A stretch of 14,268 nucleotides of DNA from UBA7672 sp040398465 (lineage in GTDB: Bacteria; Pseudomonadota; Alphaproteobacteria; Caulobacterales; Hyphomonadaceae). Where the stretch lies: positions 1 through 14,268 of the forward strand of contig JBBAUA010000072.1 in NCBI GenBank assembly GCA_040398465.1. The letters are read 5' to 3'. Shown in pieces: positions 1-7,050 of this stretch. Under the pieces are notes generated by a model. The model ran no database searches and was not told where the DNA came from. It saw nothing but the letters and a program-made list of their open reading frames with translations. Numbering within the stretch: position 1 is the stretch's first letter; each line of letters opens with the position of its first letter. The position numbers and the translations under genes are program-made.

Positions 1-915
1 CCCAACCTCGCCTGGAACGCCGCCAACGACTTCGCGACCGTCAGCCACACCGCCGACAACGCCAATCTCGCCGAGGCGGGCTTCGACCTCTCGCGCATCC
101 TGAGCTACCTCTCGGATCAGGCTGCCGTCTTCGGTCCGATCACCTTCCTCCTGCTTCTCGCCGGGCTTGCCTTCATTGTGGGCCGCAAGGACAAGGACAC
201 CACGACCCGCGAACTCTGGCTCGCCTGCTTCATCGTCCCGCCCCTGCTTGTGATCATGGCGCAGGAGATCATGTCGCGAGCACACGCCAACTGGGCGGCG
301 TGCGCCTATCCTGCAGCATGCGTGCTCGTGGCCGCCTGGATCGACCGTGTCTTCGGCCGCTCCACCAGCCGCTTCAAGGCCGGGCCAATTCTGAAAGCCG
401 GCCTTGCGATCAACGTCATAGTCGGACTGCTCTTCACGCTGACCTGGGTGTCCTCCGACATCGCCGACGCCACCGGCGCCTCGGCCGGCATGAAAGGCGT
501 CCGCGGCTGGAAGCAGACCACGACGGAACTTCTCGCTGCCGCGCAAGCCAACAACGCCAGCGCCATCATGGTCGATGACCGCGAACTCTGGCACGGCCTC
601 GACTATTACGGCCGCAACCTCGCCATGCCTCCCGTGCGTGTCTGGCAGCGCGGCCCCACCCCCCGCAGCCACGCCGAAGAGGAAGGCATGATCCGCCCCG
701 GTGAAGACACGGCGGTGCTGATCGCCAGCCAGACGCCGGACCTTCGCCCCAAGATCCGCGCCGACTTCAAGTCGATGACCGAGCTTGGCTATGTCGACAT
801 TCCGCTGACAGCCAAGCGAAACCGCCGCTTCAAGCTGTACCTGGCGTCCGGCTACGACCAGGCCCCGCGAACCCCGGAGTTCGAAGCGGAAATGGACAAG
901 CTGACCGAGGAATAG
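1..915 (+). CDS. Family 39 (ArnT/PMT-like) membrane glycosyltransferase, 3' part
   Basis: The reading frame is open from the first base, so the gene begins left of the window; 304 codons and a TAG stop are present. The opening residues, from PNLAWNAANDFATVSHTADN, match the periplasmic stretch before the C-terminal membrane block in family-39 glycosyltransferases, which move sugars from polyprenyl-phosphate donors to lipid or protein acceptors at the inner membrane. Four hydrophobic segments follow: FGPITFLLLLAGLAFIV, WLACFIVPPLLVIMAQEIM, AACAYPAACVLVAAWI and LAINVIVGLLFTLTWV. A soluble tail of about 150 residues (KQTTTELLAAAQ onward) follows, as in many alphaproteobacterial members. The catalytic DD/DE loop lies outside the window, so acceptor and sugar cannot be judged. 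The next gene is convergent; I see no strong terminator, only a short GCGC-CTG-GCGC element at 936-946. A GTG at 178 is internal, not the start. Confidence 0.85.
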   Translation, partial: PNLAWNAANDFATVSHTADNANLAEAGFDLSRILSYLSDQAAVFGPITFLLLLAGLAFIVGRKDKDTTTRELWLACFIVPPLLVIMAQEIMSRAHANWAACAYPAACVLVAAWIDRVFGRSTSRFKAGPILKAGLAINVIVGLLFTLTWVSSDIADATGASAGMKGVRGWKQTTTELLAAAQANNASAIMVDDRELWHGLDYYGRNLAMPPVRVWQRGPTPRSHAEEEGMIRPGEDTAVLIASQTPDLRPKIRADFKSMTELGYVDIPLTAKRNRRFKLYLASGYDQAPRTPEFEAEMDKLTEE

Positions 916-1179
916 GTCGGTCTGCACGATGGATGGCGCCTGGCGCTTGTCCTGATTGTCGGTGCGCAACAGCCGCAATTCCTGGTTCTGAAGTTCGATC
1001 AGCAACGCCACCTCGGCTGAAGTTACGGGATGTCCGATGGGCTTCCTGAGGCGAGCTTCAAGATGCTTCACGCGACGGCGAACGCCTGCAAGCTCAGCCT
1101 CGCATTCCATGCTCGGCACCAACCGAACGGAAGCGGACTTGCTGGATTCTCAAGTCGGCCAGATCGTGGCAGGCGGGCT
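916..1179. other. Convergent intergenic region, no convincing gene
   Basis: These 264 bases separate the stop of the glycosyltransferase from the stop of the membrane fusion protein. There is no intact gene on either strand. On the minus strand a frame opens after a stop at 1150-1152 and reads through an ATG at 1110 into a charged helical, Leu/Glu/Arg-rich peptide (AELAGVRRRVKHLEARLRK, then EVALLIELQNQELRLLR). It has no stop before the left edge and would lie wholly antisense to the glycosyltransferase, so it is at best a remnant. A weak self-complementary GCGCC-T-GGCGC element sits at 936-946. Confidence 0.5.
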
Positions 1180-2301
1180 TCACCCGCCGCTGGCGTTCGC
1201 CTCGCGCACCACCGGCGTCACGCGCATCCCCGCAGCGACATGATCCTGCGCCTCGGCGACCAGCTGGGCGTCGTCCGGCAGCCCGGTGACCCAGACCGAA
1301 TCCTTGCTCTCATCGACGATATCCGCTGGCGCAAAGCCGACAACGCCGCCGACGTCGAGATAGAACACGCCAATGCGTCCCTGGCTGTCGGTCTTCAGCA
1401 GCCCCGGATTGATTTTGTGCGCCTTGCCGAGCCCGATGTTGATCTTGATCTCGGCTGTACGCCCCACCGGGATCGCATTGTCCGCGTTTGGCGTCGTCAC
1501 CTTCACCTCGAAATTCCGCGTCCGCGGATCGGCGACGCTCGCAAGCTTCTCGACCTCGCCTTCAACCTCCTTGCCATCGGGCAGCCTCACCCGCACCGGC
1601 GCACTGGCCTTTATCTTCAGCGCCTGCTTCTCGGACGCGCCGGCCACAAACGTGATCGGATCAAGCCGCACCACGGTGCCGCACGAAGCGCCCAGCGCCA
1701 CGAACTGGCCGAGGGTTGCATTGCGCTTCTCGAACACGCCGCGGAACGGCGCCACCGCCCGCCGCTCGGATGCAGCGCTGCGCGCGACCTCAAGCGTCGC
1801 CAGCGCCTCGTCCAGTTCCGCGCGCGATGCTCTCACACGCGCAGGCGAAACCCAGCCGTCGGCCAGCCGCTTCTGGTCGCTGCTGTGCTGTTCACGCGCA
1901 CGCGCCACCACGGCTTCCGCCTGGCGGACGCGCGCATTGGAGCCATCGCCCTCGAGCCCGCACAGCAGGTCGCCCGCCGCAACGATCGCGCCTTCCTCCA
2001 CCGGCAGGCTGGATACCTTCCCCGGCGCGCCGAAGGCGACGGGCGCGATCTCGGCCTCGCTTCTACCGCCAAGCGAAAGATAGAGTGTCCGCTGCACCGC
2101 CCGTGAGCGGATGAACACCACCGTACCGCCATGTCCCTCCGCCGTTCCCGGCAGCGCCTTGTCCAGCGTCGGTATCGTGCTCGCCTGCACCCGCGCGACA
2201 GTATCGCCGCCCGACATCAGCGAACGGATGCCGACCACGGCCGCGATCAGCACGATCGCGCCGAGCAGGATGGTAAAGAGCCGGGGCAAAGTCCTGTTCA
2301 A
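1180..2301 (-). CDS. RND/HlyD-type efflux periplasmic adaptor (membrane fusion protein)
   Basis: This 373-residue protein has the layout of periplasmic adaptors that link an inner-membrane pump to an outer-membrane channel. It has an N-terminal anchor helix (residues 8-25, LFTILLGAIVLIAAVVGI) and a first lipoyl half (about 86-117, GAPGKVSSLPVEEGAIVAAG). A short coiled-coil hairpin (about 118-160, rich in Ala, Arg and Glu) leads to the returning lipoyl half (161-198, RAVAPFRGVFEKRNATLGQF), followed by beta-barrel and membrane-proximal domains (199-373). No ATG or GTG lies upstream in frame before a stop at 2344-2346. The start must therefore be TTG, at 2301 or at codon 5 (2289), unless the anchor is lost by starting at Met29. 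A GGAGG Shine-Dalgarno sequence (2302-2306) abuts the first TTG and is 12 bases from the second, so the exact start is uncertain. No pump or outer-membrane channel gene is adjacent, so the partner is unknown. An ABC-linked adaptor is an alternative. Confidence 0.85.
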   Translation of the reverse strand: MNRTLPRLFTILLGAIVLIAAVVGIRSLMSGGDTVARVQASTIPTLDKALPGTAEGHGGTVVFIRSRAVQRTLYLSLGGRSEAEIAPVAFGAPGKVSSLPVEEGAIVAAGDLLCGLEGDGSNARVRQAEAVVARAREQHSSDQKRLADGWVSPARVRASRAELDEALATLEVARSAASERRAVAPFRGVFEKRNATLGQFVALGASCGTVVRLDPITFVAGASEKQALKIKASAPVRVRLPDGKEVEGEVEKLASVADPRTRNFEVKVTTPNADNAIPVGRTAEIKINIGLGKAHKINPGLLKTDSQGRIGVFYLDVGGVVGFAPADIVDESKDSVWVTGLPDDAQLVAEAQDHVAAGMRVTPVVREANASGG

Positions 2302-2306
2302 CCTCC
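2302..2306 (-). promoter_or_regulatory. Shine-Dalgarno sequence of the membrane fusion protein
   Basis: Read on the minus strand this is GGAGG. It directly touches the TTG at 2301 and leaves 12 bases to the in-frame TTG at 2289. The strong match supports translation starting at a TTG here. The spacing fits neither TTG ideally, although the second is physically more reasonable. Confidence 0.5.
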
Positions 2307-2363
2307 AGAGGGGCGCGGCAGACGGTGCGCCATGCCCAGCCGGTTATACTATGAGCGTTCCTG

Positions 2364-2391
2364 CCGCCACGGTATCAAAAAGCCGTGGCGG
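2364..2391. repeat. Perfect 9-bp inverted repeat in divergent promoter region
   Basis: CCGCCACGG (2364-2372) is followed after ten bases (TATCAAAAAG) by its exact complement CCGTGGCGG (2383-2391). The repeat lies between the divergently read membrane fusion protein and fpr, about 60 bases before the former and 175 before the latter. It could be a dyad operator or an RNA stem in either leader. No T-run follows on either strand, so an intrinsic terminator is less likely. On the minus strand its loop contains TTGATA, a possible -35 box followed after 19 bases by CATAGT, so the dyad could overlap the adaptor's promoter. That reading is weak. Confidence 0.5.
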
Positions 2392-2436
2392 GCGAGATTA
2401 TGGCGGAGGTTTCCCGCCGAGCAGTCTGCGCCGCCT

Positions 2437-2470
2437 TTTGGCTGCTAAACATTGGCATTAGTTGCATTTC
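2437..2470 (+). promoter_or_regulatory. AT-rich island, candidate fpr promoter
   Basis: The stretch TTTTGGCTGCTAAACATTGG and the bases after it are among the most AT-rich in the intergenic region and lie about 100-130 bases before fpr. It contains TTGGCT (2439-2444) and TTGGCA (2453-2458) as possible -35 elements, and a CTAA-N9-TTAG dyad (2446-2462). No well-spaced -10 box is visible. This is suggested by composition and position only. Confidence 0.22.
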
Positions 2471-2567
2471 GCGGTCCAACCCCCTAGGTCCACACCCTGC
2501 GCCGCACAAGCGCGCGAGGGTCCGGACGGGGCCCGCAAGGACCCTCCGAGGACGCTCCCAGCACGCC

Positions 2568-3374
2568 ATGACGCAAGCCGCCGACAAGCCCGCCCAGAAG
2601 TCCCCGAACGCGCCAACCGACGAGACCGTGCTGTCGGTAAAGCATTACACCGACCGCATGTTCGCCTTCCGGATCACGCGGCCCGGCGCCTTCCGCTTCC
2701 GCTCCGGCGAGTTCGTGATGATCGGCCTCGAAGGCCCCACCGGAAAGCCGCTCCTGCGCGCCTACTCCATCGCCAGCCCGAGCTGGGACGAGGAACTGGA
2801 ATTCTTCTCCATCAAGGTCCCCGACGGCCCACTCACCTCGAAGCTCCAGTCGATCCAGCCGGGCGACACCGTCCTGCTCGGCCGCAAGTCGACCGGCACG
2901 CTGGTCCACGACGCGCTCACCCCCGGCAAGCGCCTCTACCTCTTCTCAACCGGCACCGGCATCGCCCCGTTCGCCTCGATCGTCCGCGACCCCGATACCT
3001 ATGAACGTTTCGAGCAGGTCATCCTCACCCACACCTGCCGCGAAGTCGGCGAGCTGAAGTATGGCCAGGAGCTGGTCGCCGCACTACCCGACGATCCGCT
3101 GGTCGGCGAGCACGCCCACCGCCTCGTCCACTACACCACCGTCACGCGCGAGCCCTGGCACAACCAGAAGCGCATCACGACGTGCATGGAAGACGGGCAG
3201 CTCTATTCCGACCTCGGCGTCCCACCCCTAGACCCGGCCGTCGACCGCGTCATGGTCTGCGGCTCGATGGACATGATCAACGACATCAAGGCCCTCACCG
3301 AAAAGGCTGGCTTCAAGGAAGGCTCCAACGCGCATCCGGCGGAGTTCGTCATCGAGAAGGCGTTTGTGGGTTAG
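2568..3374 (+). CDS. fpr: Ferredoxin--NADP(+) reductase
   Basis: This 268-residue FAD enzyme passes electrons between NADPH and ferredoxin or flavodoxin in the cytoplasm, supporting Fe-S assembly, oxidative stress defence and oxygenases. The FAD-binding signature RAYSIAS is at residues 64-70, followed by SIKVPDGPLTSKL (81-93). The NADP domain carries STGTGIAPF (127-135) and VMVCGSMDM (228-236). The C-terminus EKAFVG is the form typical of bacterial-type reductases of alphaproteobacteria such as Rhodobacter. The frame is open upstream to 2385, but the ATG at 2568 gives the normal family length. The upstream residues (HPAPHKRARVRTGP) do not resemble the family, and a start at 2385 would fall inside the inverted repeat. 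A weak GAGGA lies about 16 bases upstream. The stop TAG overlaps the stop of the convergent monooxygenase. Confidence 0.95.
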   Translation: MTQAADKPAQKSPNAPTDETVLSVKHYTDRMFAFRITRPGAFRFRSGEFVMIGLEGPTGKPLLRAYSIASPSWDEELEFFSIKVPDGPLTSKLQSIQPGDTVLLGRKSTGTLVHDALTPGKRLYLFSTGTGIAPFASIVRDPDTYERFEQVILTHTCREVGELKYGQELVAALPDDPLVGEHAHRLVHYTTVTREPWHNQKRITTCMEDGQLYSDLGVPPLDPAVDRVMVCGSMDMINDIKALTEKAGFKEGSNAHPAEFVIEKAFVG

Positions 3375-4882
3375 GCCTCCACCTTCACCCCACCATACAC
3401 AAACTCCGCCCCATCAAGGTCGATCTTCGGCAGCTCGTCCTTCTCGCCCCAGTAGTCCTGCGTGTGGCTCCAGTCGCGCGTGTCCCCGCGCCTGGGCAGC
3501 AGGTGCATGCCGCGCATGATGTAGCCCGGGTTGAAGTCCTCCGGATCGATCCAGCTCGACAGCTTCATGTCCTTCAGTGAATCCGGGATCGCGACTTCGA
3601 CGCGCGAGGCCCCCTTGGCCTTCATGTGCTTCAGCAGCCGCACGATGAAGTCCGCCATGATGTCCACGCGCAGTGTCCAGCTCGCGCGGAAATAGCCGAA
3701 CACCCACGCCATGTTCGGTACGCCCGTGAACATCATGCCGCGATACGTGACTGTGTCGCCGAACTTCAGCGGCTTGCCGTCGATCTGGAAATCGATGTCG
3801 CCCAGCGGCAGCAGGTCGAACCCCGTCGCCGTCACGATGATGTCCGCCTCCAGCTCCTTGCCAGACTTCAACAGGATGCCCTTCTCGGTGAACCGCTCGA
3901 TCTCGTCCGTAACCACCGACGCCTTGCCCGACGCAATGCCCTGGAACAGGTCGCCGTCGGGGATGAAGGCGACGCGCTGCCGCCACGGCCGATAGCTCGG
4001 CGTGAAGTGTGTTGCGATGTCGTAGTCCTCCCCGAGGAACAGCTTCACCGCACCCAGCAGCTCCGCCTTTACCGCCTCCGGCTCTTCGCGCGCACGCCTG
4101 GTGAAGTCGTCCTGCATCTTCAGGATCTGCCGCCGCGTGATCTCGTGGACCCAGTCCTCCGGCACATCCAGCGCCCGAAGCTGCTCGGCAATCTCGATCG
4201 CATTGCGTCCCGGAATGAACCAGGTCGGCGACCGCTGCAGCATCGTCACATGCGCCGTGTCGTTCGCCACCGCCGGCACCAGCGTCGCCGCCGTCGCGCC
4301 CGAGCCGATGACGATCATCCGCTTGCCCTTGTAGTCGAGATCGGTTGGCCATGTCTGGGGATGGACGATCGTTCCCTTGAACGTCTCCATCCCCGCCCAT
4401 TCCGGCGTGTAGCCCTTCTCGTGCCGATAATAGCCTTGGCACATCCACAGGAAGCCGCACGTGATCGTCAGCGTCGCACCGTCAGACTTGCGCTGCACCT
4501 CCAGCGTCCACAGGTTCGTCTTGCCCGACCACGCCGCGCGACGGATCGTATGTCCAAATCGGATATGTTTCCCGAGATCATTCTCGGAAATAACCTCGCC
4601 CATGTATTTCAGGATCTCGGACGCCGCCGCGATCGGCGGGCCCACCCACGGCTTGAAGCGATAGCCGAACGTGTGCAGGTCGCTGTCTGACCGGATGCCC
4701 GGATACTTGTGCGTGATCCACGTGCCGCCGAACGTCTCCTGCGTCTCCAGCGCGACGAAGCTTGTCCCCGGCAGCTGCGTCTTCAGGTGATAGGCCGCCC
4801 CCACGCCCGATATCCCGGCCCCGACGATCAGAACGTCGAAATGTTCAACCTTCGAAGGCTTCTTCGCTGCAGCTGCGGTCAT
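3371..4882 (-). CDS. EthA-like flavin-dependent (Baeyer-Villiger) monooxygenase
   Basis: This 503-residue FAD/NADPH enzyme is expected to insert an oxygen atom into ketones to give esters or lactones, or to oxidise sulfur or nitrogen groups. Residues 21-26 (GAGISG) form the FAD dinucleotide fold and 193-198 (GSGATA) the NADPH fold. Residues 168-179 (FKGTIVHPQTWP) match the Baeyer-Villiger fingerprint FxGxxxHxxxWP exactly, and ATGF is at 352-355. The whole chain resembles Mycobacterium tuberculosis EthA, for example YPGIRSDSDLHTFGYRFKPW, HVTMLQRSPTW and IPDGDLF. The frame extends 20 codons upstream to an ATG at 4942, but I prefer the ATG at 4882: it has an AGGA about 8 bases upstream, and the extra residues (MASGRALWCDWRD) are not family-like. 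It is divergent from acetyl-CoA synthetase and overlaps fpr by 4 bases at the 3' ends. The substrate is unknown; EthA itself acts on ketones and thioamides. Confidence 0.93.
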   Translation of the reverse strand: MTAAAAKKPSKVEHFDVLIVGAGISGVGAAYHLKTQLPGTSFVALETQETFGGTWITHKYPGIRSDSDLHTFGYRFKPWVGPPIAAASEILKYMGEVISENDLGKHIRFGHTIRRAAWSGKTNLWTLEVQRKSDGATLTITCGFLWMCQGYYRHEKGYTPEWAGMETFKGTIVHPQTWPTDLDYKGKRMIVIGSGATAATLVPAVANDTAHVTMLQRSPTWFIPGRNAIEIAEQLRALDVPEDWVHEITRRQILKMQDDFTRRAREEPEAVKAELLGAVKLFLGEDYDIATHFTPSYRPWRQRVAFIPDGDLFQGIASGKASVVTDEIERFTEKGILLKSGKELEADIIVTATGFDLLPLGDIDFQIDGKPLKFGDTVTYRGMMFTGVPNMAWVFGYFRASWTLRVDIMADFIVRLLKHMKAKGASRVEVAIPDSLKDMKLSSWIDPEDFNPGYIMRGMHLLPRRGDTRDWSHTQDYWGEKDELPKIDLDGAEFVYGGVKVEA

Positions 4883-5067
4883 GGCTCGGTCCTGATGCTC
4901 GGCGTCTCGCCAATCACACCAGAGCGCGCGCCCGGACGCCATCCCTTGCGCAGCGTCAAATGCAGATCATTCCGGGGCATGCGCCCATCTTGCGCCTTCA
5001 CCCCCGACGCGAAATGCGCGATCTAGTCCGCCTGGGGCGCGCGAGACGCCCTGACGGGAGCCGCCTG
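4883..5067. promoter_or_regulatory. Divergent promoter region, monooxygenase / acetyl-CoA synthetase
   Basis: These 185 bases separate two divergent start codons and must hold both promoters. On the minus strand a TTGACG (4954-4959) is a good -35 candidate, but no matching -10 stands 17 bases away. TTGCGC occurs twice on the plus strand (4965-4970 and 4990-4995). No strong dyad is visible. The minus-strand frame stays open to 4942, but that extension is probably not translated. Confidence 0.4.
5055..5060 (+). promoter_or_regulatory. Shine-Dalgarno sequence of acetyl-CoA synthetase
   Basis: CGGGAG lies seven bases before the ATG at 5068. This supports that start over the much longer open frame that begins at 4762. 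Confidence 0.6.
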
Positions 5068-7035
5068 ATGTCCGAATCCGCTGTCTATCCAGTCCCGCCC
5101 GACTTCGCGGCCAAGGCCCATGTGAACGCCGAAAAGTACGCGTCGATGTATGCCGCCTCCATTGCCGACCCGGAAGCCTTCTGGCGCGAGCACGGCAAGC
5201 GCCTCCGGTGGATGCGGCCCTATACCAAGGTCAAGAACGTCAACTGGGACATCTCGAAGACCAACGACCCCAGCGACCTCCACGTCAAATGGTTCGAGGA
5301 CGGTACGCTCAACGTCTCGGTCAACTGCATCGACCGCCACCTGCCCCACAAGGCCGACACCACCGCCTTCATCTTCGAGGGCGATGACCCGTCCGTCTCC
5401 CGGCACATCACCTATGCCGAGCTCTATTCCGAGGTCTGTCGCTTCGCCAACGTGCTGAAGACCCAGGGCGTCAAAAAGGGCGACCGCGTCACGATCTACA
5501 TGCCGATGATCCCGGAAGCCGCCTACGCGATGCTCGCCTGCGCCCGCATCGGCGCCATCCACTCCGTCGTCTTCGGCGGTTTCTCCCCTGAAGCACTCGC
5601 CGGCCGGGTCGAGGATTGCACCTCCACCTGCATCATCACCGCCGACGAAGGCGTGCGCGGCGGCAAACCGATCCCACTGAAAGCCAATGTCGATGAAGCG
5701 CTCGACAAGCTCGGGGCACAGTCGACAGTCAAGTCCGTGATCGTGGTCAAGCGCACGGGCGGCGACATCAAGCTCCAGCACGGCCGCGACCACTACTACT
5801 CCGTCCTCGCCAAGAACGAGATCGACGACTGCGAGCCGGAGGAGATGAGTGCTGAGGATCCGCTCTTCATCCTCTACACCTCTGGCTCGACCGGAAAGCC
5901 GAAAGGCGTGCTCCATACCACCGGCGGCTATCTCGTCTGGGCCTCGATGACCCACGAGATCGTCTTCGACTACAAGCCCGGCGACGTCTTCTGGTGCACC
6001 GCCGATGTCGGCTGGGTCACCGGTCACTCCTACGTCGTCTATGGCCCCCTCTCGAACGCCGCGACCAGCGTGATGTTCGAAGGCATTCCCACCTGGCCCG
6101 ACGCCTCGCGCTTCTGGAAAACGATCGACAAGCACAAGGTAACGATCTTCTACACCGCCCCCACTGCCCTTCGCGCACTCATGGGCGCAGGCGACGACTT
6201 CGTCACATCGTCCTCGCGCAAATCCCTTCGCCTCATGGGCTCCGTCGGCGAGCCCATCAACCCGGAAGCGTGGGAGTGGTACTACCGCACCGTCGGCGAG
6301 ATGCGCTGCCCCATCGTCGACACCTGGTGGCAGACCGAAACCGGCGCGACGCTGATGACGCCGCTTCCCGGCGCACACGCCCTGAAGCCCGGCTCCGCCG
6401 CCAAACCCTTCTTCGCGATCCGCCCGCAACTGGTCGATGACAAGGGCGAGGTCCTCGAAGGCGCAACCTCCGGCAATCTCTGCATTCTCGACTCATGGCC
6501 CGGCCAGATGCGGACCGTCTACGGAGACCATACGCGGTTCGTCGACACCTACTTCAAGACATACCCCGGCAAGTATTTCACCGGCGACGGCTGTCGCCGC
6601 GACGCTGACGGCTATTACTGGATCACCGGGCGCGTCGACGACGTCATCAACGTCTCCGGCCATCGCCTCGGCACCGCCGAAGTCGAGAGTGCACTCGTTG
6701 CGCATCCGAAAGTGGCTGAGGCCGCCGTCGTCGGTTACCCGCACAACATCAAGGGCCAGGGCATCTACGCCTATGTCTCGTTGATGGCTGGCGAGCCGCC
6801 GACCGACGATCTCCGCAAGGAGCTGGTGAACTGGGTCCGCAAGGAGATCGGCCCCATCGCCTCGCCCGATGTCATACAATTCGCACCGGGCCTGCCAAAA
6901 ACCCGCTCCGGAAAAATCATGCGGCGGATCCTGCGGAAAATCGCGGAAAACGACTTTTCCAACCTCGGCGACACGTCAACCTTGGCAGACCCGGCAGTTG
7001 TCGACGATCTCGTTAGGAACCGCGCAAACAAATAG
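5068..7035 (+). CDS. acs: Acetyl-CoA synthetase (AMP-forming)
   Basis: This 655-residue cytoplasmic enzyme activates acetate with ATP and CoA to acetyl-CoA, AMP and pyrophosphate, feeding the TCA and glyoxylate cycles. The ATP-binding loop YTSGSTGKPKG is at 270-280. DTWWQTETG (418-426) contains the tryptophan that limits the pocket to acetate-sized acids. GDGCRRDADGYYWITGR (526-542) is the core hinge region. PKTRSGKIMRR (610-620) holds the catalytic lysine K616, whose acetylation by Pat-type enzymes silences the family. Length and N-terminus (YPVPPDFAAKAHVNAEKY) fit classical Acs. The open frame reaches back to 4762, antisense to the monooxygenase, but the ATG at 5068 with a CGGGAG site is the clear start. 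The usual TETGG reads TETGA here, a small change outside the substrate tryptophan. The downstream cold-shock/DUF1294 gene follows after 15 bases and is probably co-transcribed. Confidence 0.98.
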   Translation: MSESAVYPVPPDFAAKAHVNAEKYASMYAASIADPEAFWREHGKRLRWMRPYTKVKNVNWDISKTNDPSDLHVKWFEDGTLNVSVNCIDRHLPHKADTTAFIFEGDDPSVSRHITYAELYSEVCRFANVLKTQGVKKGDRVTIYMPMIPEAAYAMLACARIGAIHSVVFGGFSPEALAGRVEDCTSTCIITADEGVRGGKPIPLKANVDEALDKLGAQSTVKSVIVVKRTGGDIKLQHGRDHYYSVLAKNEIDDCEPEEMSAEDPLFILYTSGSTGKPKGVLHTTGGYLVWASMTHEIVFDYKPGDVFWCTADVGWVTGHSYVVYGPLSNAATSVMFEGIPTWPDASRFWKTIDKHKVTIFYTAPTALRALMGAGDDFVTSSSRKSLRLMGSVGEPINPEAWEWYYRTVGEMRCPIVDTWWQTETGATLMTPLPGAHALKPGSAAKPFFAIRPQLVDDKGEVLEGATSGNLCILDSWPGQMRTVYGDHTRFVDTYFKTYPGKYFTGDGCRRDADGYYWITGRVDDVINVSGHRLGTAEVESALVAHPKVAEAAVVGYPHNIKGQGIYAYVSLMAGEPPTDDLRKELVNWVRKEIGPIASPDVIQFAPGLPKTRSGKIMRRILRKIAENDFSNLGDTSTLADPAVVDDLVRNRANK

Positions 7036-7050
7036 GGTTACCCAGAGCGG

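Noticed and set aside
1030..2106. A 358-codon open frame on the plus strand
   Set aside because: It is antisense to the membrane fusion protein, Arg/His-rich, with no domain.
2385..2567. N-terminal extension of fpr to a start at 2385
   Set aside because: The extra residues are not family-like and the start lies within the inverted repeat. The ATG at 2568 gives the usual length.
3414..4690. Long frames on both strands inside the monooxygenase gene
   Set aside because: They are shadows of the real gene, with Arg/His/Gly-rich translations and no family match.
4762..5067. N-terminal extension of acetyl-CoA synthetase to 4762
   Set aside because: It would overlap the start of the monooxygenase antisense and add about 100 unrelated residues. 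The ATG at 5068 has a good ribosome site and the standard N-terminus.
5023..6429. A 468-codon open frame on the minus strand
   Set aside because: It is antisense to acetyl-CoA synthetase. Its Gly/Asp/Val-rich composition is that of a shadow frame.
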